DNA from: Leptospira sanjuanensis
GTDB lineage: Bacteria; Spirochaetota; Leptospiria; Leptospirales; Leptospiraceae
Assembly (NCBI RefSeq): GCF_022267375.1
Contig: NZ_JAIZBH010000001.1
Span: forward strand, 1,656,001-1,720,000
Reading direction: 5' to 3'
Length of the DNA stretch: 64,000 nucleotides
Both the position numbers and the translations under genes were made by a program. Each line of letters opens with the position of its first letter. Position 1 is the stretch's first letter. The notes under the pieces were generated by a model that was not told the origin of the DNA, did not search any database, and saw only the letters and a list, made by a program, of their open reading frames with translations. This document shows positions 57,304-64,000 of the stretch, in pieces.

Positions 57304-59070
57304 GTGAGCTGGGAGGAGTTTACATTCAAACAATTGTATCGATTCTTTCGGATCGGATCGCAGGATCCCGATACGAATGAGAATTCGGTATCTCTCGCGG
57401 AGATCAAGGACAGGCTTTCGATTCTTGCAAAAGCTCTTACGGGAGAGAATATCGAGATTCTCACCGCAGAGAAAGAAGGCGGATATCAGAAACGGAAATT
57501 CTTTCTCCCCGCGATTTATACACATGCGCATGATAAGAACGGAAATTTAGAATATTATATTTTTAGAATTTTGTATCTGACTGAACAGAAACGATTGGGC
57601 CTAAACTGGGAGGACGGTCTCGATCCGGAAAGGAATCCGTCCATTCAAAAGGCAAAAGAAACCTATCCTTTGGTTTTAAGGAGCATCGCGGATCAATATC
57701 CGGATTCGCTTCGGCTCGTAAATTCCGTGATCGAAACCGAAGTCGCGTTTCGGGAAAAGAAAAATCAAACTTTCGAATATAAGGAAAATCTTTCGCTTCT
57801 TCACGGAGTGTGGATGTCCGCTCCGAAAGACGTCCTTCCGGAAAAGGATTCCGCAATTCCGAAGGAGCGTCTTAGCGGAAACGATTCGATCGAAACCGAG
57901 GAAGAAGGTGTCGTTCGTGAAAAAATAAATCCGATCCAAGTCGACCGGAAATCCCAGAAGGATTACACCTTACAACATCACTTTGAAAAAGTGGATACGA
58001 TCGAAGAATTCAACGGAAATTGGAGGGACTTCGACGGTTCCGACGAACTCGAGGAACAAAAAGAAGCCCTTCGGGAATTGGATCTCAGAAACACCGTCCG
58101 TTCGGACGATCCTACACATTCCATCTTTCGAACCGAATATTCGTTCGGGTCGGCGCTCGGGGAAACCGAAGACGTATTTTCGAATGAGGAATCGGTTTCG
58201 TACGACGAATGGGATTTCGGCAAAAAGAAATATAAGAAAGGGTATTGTAGCGTCTTTCCGAAAACGTTTTTGCGGGAAGATCCCGCGTTTTACGCGAACG
58301 CGGTTTCGGAACACAGAGCCGTTTTGAACGCACTCCGGTCTCGATTCAACCGTTTCGTTAACGAACGAAATATCGTTAAACGGCAGTTAGACGGGGAAGA
58401 TATCGACCTGGATTCGATCGTGGAACATTCTACGGACGTTCTCTCCGGCAGAAGTCCTTCCGAAAGAATCTATCTTTCCAAACGAAAAGCGACTCGCGAC
58501 GTTTCGATTCTGATACTGACGGACACGAGTTTATCCACCGATTCTTTCGTGGAGAATCGGCGAATCCTGGATGTCGAGAAAGTTTCGCTGTTATTATTCG
58601 GCCAGCTCTGTTCCGAATACGGAGATCGATTTCAAATGGATTGTTTTTCTTCGAGAACGAGAAATCATTGCGACTATTTTACGATCAAGAGATTCGAGGA
58701 CGATTGGGAAAAAACGAGAAACAAAATAGGCGCCGTTCAAGCGAGCGGTTATACGAGAATCGGTCCCGCGATTCGGCACGCTTTGACTCGGATCGAACGG
58801 GAAAAAAGTTCGAAACGATGGATTCTTCTTTTGTCGGATGGAAAACCGAACGACTACGATCGATACGAAGGCCGTTACGGAATCGAGGATGTAAAACAAG
58901 CGATTCGGGAATGTGAAAAACAAAACGTAGGTTTTTATGCTCTTGCGATCGACAAGCAGGCGAAACAGTATCTCCCTTCGATGCTCGGACACGGTTCGTA
59001 TCGTATTCTTCCCAATCCCGTTTATCTTCCGGATGCGCTTTCCGATTTTTATATGAAGCTGATAAAATAA
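57304..59070 (+). CDS. norD: NorD-type von Willebrand factor A protein
   Basis: A 588-residue protein with a GTG start. The C-terminal third (from about residue 400) is a VWA domain with a MIDAS motif DTSLS (LTDTSLSTD), then a downstream threonine (SGYTRIGPAIRHAL) and LLSDGKPNDYD. The N-terminal part is helical and charged. NorD partners NorQ in cNOR maturation in denitrifiers. Together norCBQD form a complete cNOR set without nirK or nos genes in the window, so the role is probably NO detoxification rather than full denitrification. Confidence 0.92.
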   Translation: MSWEEFTFKQLYRFFRIGSQDPDTNENSVSLAEIKDRLSILAKALTGENIEILTAEKEGGYQKRKFFLPAIYTHAHDKNGNLEYYIFRILYLTEQKRLGLNWEDGLDPERNPSIQKAKETYPLVLRSIADQYPDSLRLVNSVIETEVAFREKKNQTFEYKENLSLLHGVWMSAPKDVLPEKDSAIPKERLSGNDSIETEEEGVVREKINPIQVDRKSQKDYTLQHHFEKVDTIEEFNGNWRDFDGSDELEEQKEALRELDLRNTVRSDDPTHSIFRTEYSFGSALGETEDVFSNEESVSYDEWDFGKKKYKKGYCSVFPKTFLREDPAFYANAVSEHRAVLNALRSRFNRFVNERNIVKRQLDGEDIDLDSIVEHSTDVLSGRSPSERIYLSKRKATRDVSILILTDTSLSTDSFVENRRILDVEKVSLLLFGQLCSEYGDRFQMDCFSSRTRNHCDYFTIKRFEDDWEKTRNKIGAVQASGYTRIGPAIRHALTRIEREKSSKRWILLLSDGKPNDYDRYEGRYGIEDVKQAIRECEKQNVGFYALAIDKQAKQYLPSMLGHGSYRILPNPVYLPDALSDFYMKLIK

Positions 59071-59227
59071 AGGGAACCGGAAAAATCGCGCGGAAGCGTT
59101 TGCGAAAAATCATCGGGTTTGGGAGAGTATTTCGTCTAACGGACCTTCGCTCCTTTCCATTTCCGCAAAGAAGCCGATGACAATTGTCGGTGAAAGTTCG
59201 TTTTGGTCCGATCCATTTAAAGAATTC

Positions 59228-60034
59228 TTATAAACGAAGACCCTGATCCAATAGGATCAAGGATGCGATCGTGAATACGAAATAGCCGAAACCTTTTTTC
59301 AAAGACCGTTCCTTCATTCTCGAAGAAAGGAATTGTCCGAAAACCATTCCTCCGATTCCCAATACGCAAATCGTTAAAAGGAAGGGACAAGCTTCCGTTT
59401 GTGCCGTCGAAAAACTGATCGCAAATCCGAACAAGGAATTGGCCGCGATGATCGCAAGAGAAGTTCCGATCGCGACGCCGATCGAAAATTTAAGAAGAAG
59501 CACCAGGGCGGGAATGATTAAAAAGCCGCCTCCCGCTCCCACGAATCCGGTGATCAAACCAACGATCAATCCTTTGAGTCCGATCGTCATCCAAGGTACG
59601 GAAGCCGCATGATTTCGAGACGTTTCTACGGAGGTCGAAACGGAAGTGTGAATCATCCCCCATGCACTGAAGATCATCGCGATCGCAAAGACGATCATTA
59701 TCAAAAGCGACTTTGAGAGAACGATTCCGAAATACGAATCGAACGAGTTCGGAAGAATGGGAAGCAGGAATCCTCTCGCAATATAGATGCCGATAAAGCT
59801 CGGTAATGCGAAAAGAATTCCTATCTTCCCGTCGATATTTCCTTTTTTCGCATTCAGCAAGGCTCCGATCAACGCGGTTACTCCGACGACGAAAAGCGAG
59901 TTCGTCGTCGCTTGGTCCGCATCCTGTCCGAAGATATAGAAAAGAATGGGAACCATAAGAATGGACCCTCCCGCTCCGATCAGTCCGATCGAAGTTCCCA
60001 TAAGAAAGGATGCGATGTAACCGAGTATCAGCAT
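59228..60034 (-). CDS. TauE/SafE-family membrane permease
   Basis: A 268-residue protein with eight transmembrane helices and the TauE/SafE pattern: GTSIGLIGAGGSILMVPIL at the N-terminus and the second half repeat GLITGFVGAGGGFLIIPALVLL. Members export or import sulfite, sulfoacetate or related sulfur anions. It begins 8 bp after the YeeE-like gene upstream and is the last gene of the sulfur operon. Confidence 0.88.
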   Translation of the reverse strand: MLILGYIASFLMGTSIGLIGAGGSILMVPILFYIFGQDADQATTNSLFVVGVTALIGALLNAKKGNIDGKIGILFALPSFIGIYIARGFLLPILPNSFDSYFGIVLSKSLLIMIVFAIAMIFSAWGMIHTSVSTSVETSRNHAASVPWMTIGLKGLIVGLITGFVGAGGGFLIIPALVLLLKFSIGVAIGTSLAIIAANSLFGFAISFSTAQTEACPFLLTICVLGIGGMVFGQFLSSRMKERSLKKGFGYFVFTIASLILLDQGLRL

Positions 60035-60042
60035 CGACGTTC

Positions 60043-60489
60043 TTATTCGAGTTTGTTTTTCAGATTCGTTTTTTTATCCAAGAATCGAAACAGATACATT
60101 CCCGCTAAGACGCTCAGAAAAACGACGAAGGGGCGCGTTTCGAAACTCGCGAGAGACGTGACCGACACCGTCGGGCAATAACCTCCCAATCCCCAGCCGA
60201 TTCCAAAAATAAGACTTCCGATGATCAGCGCCGGTGTGATCTCTTGTCGAGTCGGGATATACCAATCTTTCGTAAGCATCGGAGTTTTTCGTTTTCGGAT
60301 TAATTTATATGTGATGAAATGGATTCCAACCGCTCCCGCCATCGTAAAAAGAAGAGTGGGATTCCATTTTCCGAAAACATTCAAAAAACCGATTATGTTT
60401 GCCGGTTGTAAAATTCCGGATATGCCTAAGCCGATGGCAAAGAGCAGACCCACGATAAAGGCTCCGAGATTGTATTTCATACGAGCCAT
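60043..60489 (-). CDS. YeeE/YedE-type sulfur-transport half protein (DUF6691)
   Basis: A 148-residue membrane protein with the sulfur-transport half motif GIGWGLGGYCPTVS including the conserved cysteine, and GLLFAIGLGISGILQPANIIGF at its N-terminus. It is the C-terminal half partner of the YeeE-like gene upstream; the two overlap by 13 bp. In E. coli-type YeeE the two halves are in one protein, and the family moves thiosulfate or other sulfur species. Confidence 0.88.
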   Translation of the reverse strand: MARMKYNLGAFIVGLLFAIGLGISGILQPANIIGFLNVFGKWNPTLLFTMAGAVGIHFITYKLIRKRKTPMLTKDWYIPTRQEITPALIIGSLIFGIGWGLGGYCPTVSVTSLASFETRPFVVFLSVLAGMYLFRFLDKKTNLKNKLE

Positions 60490-60902
60490 CCGATCGTTCG
60501 AAGAAACAATACGGCTCCCATTCCGGCGCCCATAAAAAGAATCGTAGCCACGATCGATCGAAGTGAGAACCTACTTACGCCGCAAACTCCGTGCCCGCTC
60601 GTGCAGCCGCCCCCCAACATTGCGCCGAAACCGACGAGGATACCGGCTAACGCGCCGAGCCAGGTTTTCGTTTGCAGTTCTACCGCTAAAAGTTCGGGAG
60701 CGGTGAACTTCAACGAAATTCCTCCCAATAAAAGTCCCACGATGAAATACCATCGCCAAGCGGTGTCACCTTGAACCGGAACTAAAACGCCGTATACGAT
60801 CCCGCTGACTCCCGTTACTCTTCCGTTCCATAAAAGCATCAGAGAAACGGCGATCCCGATCACCGCTCCTCCGATCAATCCCATAACCCATTCTGTGGTC
60901 AT
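60477..60902 (-). CDS. YeeE/YedE-type sulfur-transport half protein
   Basis: A 141-residue membrane protein with the conserved GFGAMLGGGCTSGHGVCG motif, whose cysteines are part of the YeeE/YedE thiosulfate or sulfur permease path. It is the first half protein, followed by the DUF6691 half with a 13-bp overlap. It starts 5 bp after the persulfide dioxygenase gene. A split two-gene YedE is common outside enterobacteria. Confidence 0.9.
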   Translation of the reverse strand: MTTEWVMGLIGGAVIGIAVSLMLLWNGRVTGVSGIVYGVLVPVQGDTAWRWYFIVGLLLGGISLKFTAPELLAVELQTKTWLGALAGILVGFGAMLGGGCTSGHGVCGVSRFSLRSIVATILFMGAGMGAVLFLRTIGWLV

Positions 60903-60907
60903 TTCTC

Positions 60908-61948
60908 TTACTCCTTCGGCAGCGATCTTTCATTCCAATTCAACATGCCGCCTGCCATGCTAGCCGTGAATTTATAACCCAATCGAATGCTTTCTTCCGT
61001 TGCTTGTCTGGACCGTTTTCCGCTGCGACAAACAAACACGATTTCTTCGGAACGGTTTCCGGTTTGTAAATATTTCGTTAGCTCTGAACCGAGCGGCAAG
61101 AGTTGAGCCGTATTGATATGGCCTAAGGCTCCGTGAAATTCTCCCGGATAACGCACATCGATAATTTTTATTTTTCCGATGTTCTCGAATACGTCCTCCG
61201 TCGAAACGACGGGAATTCCCGATACTACCTGCGGGCTCATCACTTTTACCGATTCCAATTTGCCGCAGGCTAAATTGACGGGTACGGCCAAGTGCATTTT
61301 CTTCGGAGTAGCGAGCTGAAGTTGTCTCATGATTCGCGTAAAATCCTCTTTGGAACGGTCGCCTCCGATTCTCGGATTCAATTTTTTTTCCAATCCGATC
61401 GTTGAAAAACTTAAACCTTGATAATCGTGACCCGGATACACTTGGGTTTCATCCGGAAGAGAAAAAAGTCTCTGCGTAATGCTGTCATAAAGCTTGGAAG
61501 CGGACCCGTCCTGGAAATCGGTTCTTCCCGTTCCGCGGATCAAAAGAGAATCTCCCGTAAAGATCATTCCTTCGAAGAAATAGCTCATGCACGCGTTCGT
61601 ATGTCCGGGTGTCGCGATCGCGGTGATTTTTTTGTTTCCGAGCAGGAGCTCTTGTCCGTCTTCGAGGGAAATATCAGCGCAATCAAGTCCCGCGTTCGCG
61701 CTTATGGCCGTTCTTGCGATCGTGTTTTGACGGATTTCATCGGCTCCGCTGATATGATCCGCATGAATATGCGTTTCTAAAATGTAAACGAGATGAAGAT
61801 TGAGGTCGCGGATCAGCTTTAGATCCCGTTCCACGGTTTCCCATACCGGATCGATGATTGCGGCTTCTTTCGTTTCCCAATCGGCGATGAGATACGTGTA
61901 AGTCGAAGACTGAGTTTCGAAGAGTTGATAAAATAGAATTTCTTTCAT
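60908..61948 (-). CDS. Persulfide dioxygenase-rhodanese fusion (ETHE1-like MBL plus rhodanese)
   Basis: A 346-residue two-domain protein. Residues 1-240 are a metallo-beta-lactamase fold with the metal motif THIHADH (His60, His62, Asp64, His65), GHTNAC (116-120) and YPGHDY, matching ETHE1 persulfide dioxygenases. Residues 245-345 are a rhodanese with catalytic loop CRSGKRS (Cys307). It oxidises glutathione persulfide to sulfite, and the rhodanese can trade sulfur with thiosulfate. It heads the operon with YeeE and TauE, giving a sulfide-oxidation and sulfur-export module. Confidence 0.92.
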   Translation of the reverse strand: MKEILFYQLFETQSSTYTYLIADWETKEAAIIDPVWETVERDLKLIRDLNLHLVYILETHIHADHISGADEIRQNTIARTAISANAGLDCADISLEDGQELLLGNKKITAIATPGHTNACMSYFFEGMIFTGDSLLIRGTGRTDFQDGSASKLYDSITQRLFSLPDETQVYPGHDYQGLSFSTIGLEKKLNPRIGGDRSKEDFTRIMRQLQLATPKKMHLAVPVNLACGKLESVKVMSPQVVSGIPVVSTEDVFENIGKIKIIDVRYPGEFHGALGHINTAQLLPLGSELTKYLQTGNRSEEIVFVCRSGKRSRQATEESIRLGYKFTASMAGGMLNWNERSLPKE

Positions 61949-62233
61949 GTTAGTAAATTATAATGTTCATATGTATTCCGAATTTGATCGGGCGCAATGT
62001 TTGAAATTAGAATAGGCTAGTTCGAGTTTCGGAAAAATGTTCATTGTCTGGTAGCATAGCTCGCATAAAAACAATCGCCTTGTATAATCCTGCAGCCTCG
62101 ATAAAAAAAGAAGAGTTCTCTCCTTGAAACTTTTTTGCCGGATTGCAGTATTATACAAGCGACCGTTTTTTCGAAGGTTATTCTATTGGAAGATCGTATC
62201 GGAAATATCTTTTTGATCGTCTATCGAGGGTAT

Positions 62234-63403
62234 ATGTCATCGAATGCACAAACGGCGGAACGCGAGAAACTTCACAAGAACGGATTGATTCTTTTTTCGA
62301 TAGCCTTCACCGTCGCCGGATTTCTGTGGAGCTTTCTCTATTTCCGGTTGGGATTTCCCCAATCGGCTCTGATTCCTGGATGGTATGCGATTTTAAGTTT
62401 ACTCAGTTTGTTCTTCGTATTCCTCACGGGTAAATACGTAACGTTTCGATTTCTTCAGTTTCTTTTTATTTTAATTCTTCCCGTGCTGTTGCAGTTGAGT
62501 TTAGGCGGATTTGAAAATTCGGGCGGCGTAATCATCTGGGCGATTCTCTGTCCTCTCGGTGCCCTTTCCTTCGCTCCGATTCGGCAAGGTCTCATATGGT
62601 TCGGATCGTTTCTGATTGTTTTGGCTTTGAGCGGGTTCGCGGAATTTTATCTGCGGTTGCCGACTCCGAAAGTGGAACCGAATCTTAGAATTTTGTTCTT
62701 CGTAATCAATATCGTCGGAGCGGGCACATTAACGTTCTTCAGTTTGTTCTATTTCATTTCTAAAAATAAACAAGAACACGATCGTGCGGAAAATCTTCTG
62801 TTGAATATTCTTCCCGCTCCGATCGCGGATCGATTGAAACGGAATCCTTCCACGATCGCGGACGGCTATCAAAGCGTTTCAATCTTGTTTGCGGATATCG
62901 AAAATTTTACGGTGATCTCACAACAAGTGTCGCCGGAGGTATTGGTACATTTTCTAAACGAAGTCTTTTCTCACTTTGATACTCTCGCTGAGAAATACAA
63001 GATGGAGAAAATCAAAACGATCGGCGACGCGTATATGGTCGTTGCGGGAATTCCGATTTGGGACGAGGCTCATGCGGACGCCGCGATGCAGATGGCGATT
63101 GAGATGCAGAAGTTCACGAAGACGATGCGGGATCCGTCCTCCGGAAAAGTTTTGAGAATTCGAATCGGGATTCATTCGGGTCCGGTGATTGCAGGTGTGA
63201 TCGGTAAAAAGAAATTCGCGTACGACCTTTGGGGAGACGCTGTGAATACCGCGAGTCGCTTGGAATCGCACGGAATCCCGGGTAGAATTCAAATTTCGGA
63301 AACTACATACGCATTGTTGAGCGATAAATCCAACATAGAACTCAGCCGATCCGTGGATGTGAAAGGAAAAGGAACGATGACCACGTACCTCAGTTACGAA
63401 TAA
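62234..63403 (+). CDS. Membrane class III adenylate cyclase
   Basis: A 389-residue protein from the ATG at 62234 (GAGGG upstream; a longer frame opens at 62135). Six transmembrane helices (about 20-185) are followed by a class III cyclase domain: metal-binding Asp in SILFADIENFT, KIKTIGDAYMVVAG with the second Asp and purine-specifying Lys, and DLWGDAVNTASRLE with the transition-state Asn and Arg. The residues favour adenylate over guanylate cyclase. The output cAMP would act through CRP-family proteins such as the one suggested by the nor box. Confidence 0.9.
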   Translation: MSSNAQTAEREKLHKNGLILFSIAFTVAGFLWSFLYFRLGFPQSALIPGWYAILSLLSLFFVFLTGKYVTFRFLQFLFILILPVLLQLSLGGFENSGGVIIWAILCPLGALSFAPIRQGLIWFGSFLIVLALSGFAEFYLRLPTPKVEPNLRILFFVINIVGAGTLTFFSLFYFISKNKQEHDRAENLLLNILPAPIADRLKRNPSTIADGYQSVSILFADIENFTVISQQVSPEVLVHFLNEVFSHFDTLAEKYKMEKIKTIGDAYMVVAGIPIWDEAHADAAMQMAIEMQKFTKTMRDPSSGKVLRIRIGIHSGPVIAGVIGKKKFAYDLWGDAVNTASRLESHGIPGRIQISETTYALLSDKSNIELSRSVDVKGKGTMTTYLSYE

Positions 63404-63442
63404 GAATTCTTCGCCAATGTACGCGGTCTTTTTTTACTACGA

Positions 63443-64000
63443 TCACCAAGATTCGGTGTAACTCACCGGAACTTCTATGAACGATTTCAACTGCCTTGTG
63501 CTTCTGAAGATTTCGGATGGGGGCAGGCCGAACGTAGAACGGAAGGTTCGCGTAAAATGAGCCGAATCGAAAAATCCCGCGCGGTGAGCCGCGTCGGTAT
63601 GACTCATTCCGTGTAACAACGAATAGACGGTCAATTTAAGACGGAACCAAGTGCGAAACGAATGAAACGGAATGCCGACTTCCTTTTTAAATTGGTGCTC
63701 CAAGTTGGAAACGGACATTCCCGCAATCTCCGCCAAATCTTTTGCTGAATGATCTTCCTGCGGCATCGAAGTGATTAAATCGACGATCTTTTGAATTCTT
63801 TCATCGATAACCCGCGATTCGTCGTCGGATAACGGAGGAATTTGATTCAACAGTTCCACGAGCGACTCTTCCGAGTCCGTCGCCAAGATCTGATTGATCT
63901 TCTCGAAGAGTTGATTCTCTTCCTGCAGAGTTATAAAGATTCCTTGATTTTCTTTTTCCTGGTTGGAGGCTCTTAAAAATTCATAATTGGGACTGCTTAA
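63443..64000 (-). CDS. AraC-family regulator, cut by window edge
   Basis: The last 186 codons of a minus-strand gene that continues beyond the window. The C-terminal half is an AraC double helix-turn-helix: KDLAEIAGMSVSNLEHQFKKEVGIPF, then MSHTDAAHRAGFFDSAHFTRTFRSTFGLPPSE. The upstream part is helical and Gln/Glu-rich (QEENQLFEKINQILATDS). The frame stays open to the edge, so no start is assigned; the TTG near 63886 is internal. The effector domain is not visible. Confidence 0.85.
   Translation of the reverse strand, partial: LSSPNYEFLRASNQEKENQGIFITLQEENQLFEKINQILATDSEESLVELLNQIPPLSDDESRVIDERIQKIVDLITSMPQEDHSAKDLAEIAGMSVSNLEHQFKKEVGIPFHSFRTWFRLKLTVYSLLHGMSHTDAAHRAGFFDSAHFTRTFRSTFGLPPSEIFRSTRQLKSFIEVPVSYTESW

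Overview
The window is a chromosomal stretch from a spirochaete, almost certainly Leptospira. The reasons are a DUF1564 gene (2618-3175) and a DUF1554 lipoprotein (53224-53982), both families known mainly from Leptospira; many exported proteins with the loose spirochaetal lipobox (TAPNC, SILFNC, FFLQC, FTSYC, AVYGC); very large hybrid histidine kinases; and many short, densely packed operons. No rRNA, tRNA, CRISPR array, integrase or insertion sequence was seen. The species cannot be named from the sequence alone.

Layout. 1-7150: end of a hexapeptide-repeat (gamma-carbonic-anhydrase-like) gene, a type II GAPDH-like oxidoreductase, cysK, DUF1564, an MpaB-type oxygenase, topA, and a small exported helical protein. 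7367-13627: SRPBCC protein, ABC ATPase plus HDOD signalling protein, two small unknown genes, an exported protein, panD, a Panacea/SocA-like protein and lipB. 13696-23217: one tight plus-strand run of a membrane sensor-like protein, a STAS plus zinc-ribbon protein, murJ, a DUF167 protein, and a giant exported protein of about 1,880 residues built from aromatic FPF/YY-type repeats. 23298-29461: minus-strand signalling genes, namely an ammonium transporter fused to a SpoIIE/PP2C phosphatase, a NarL-type response regulator, and a hybrid kinase with two kinase cores.

29629-34618: a MarR/SnoaL-like divergent pair with two perfect palindromes between the genes, an AraC regulator, a DoxX protein, a broken AraC remnant facing an orphan C-terminal-looking ORF, and a patatin/PlsC pair. 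35231-41404: a 1,667-residue poly-HAMP hybrid kinase whose HAMP region is encoded by near-identical 276-bp tandem repeats, followed 3 bp later by a REC-HisKA_2 kinase. 41592-43702: a SoxR-like regulator divergent from an MFS pump, with two SoxR-box-like sites and a 39-codon leader ORF in the gap.

43741-53982: mostly an exported-protein region, with a small lipoprotein, a Cys-rich exported protein, an SDR, an SH3 protein, three lipoproteins that each have seven FG-GAP-type blades, and the DUF1554 lipoprotein. 54395-59070: a complete norCBQD nitric oxide reductase operon with a di-haem NorC and an FNR/DNR-like box upstream. 59228-61948: a sulfur operon (persulfide dioxygenase-rhodanese, split YeeE/YedE, TauE). 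62234-64000: a class III adenylate cyclase and an AraC gene cut by the window edge.

The strongest themes are sensing and signalling (at least four histidine-kinase cores, a PP2C phosphatase, a STAS protein and a cyclase), defence against nitrosative, redox and sulfide stress, and a surface or periplasmic repertoire of large repeat proteins.
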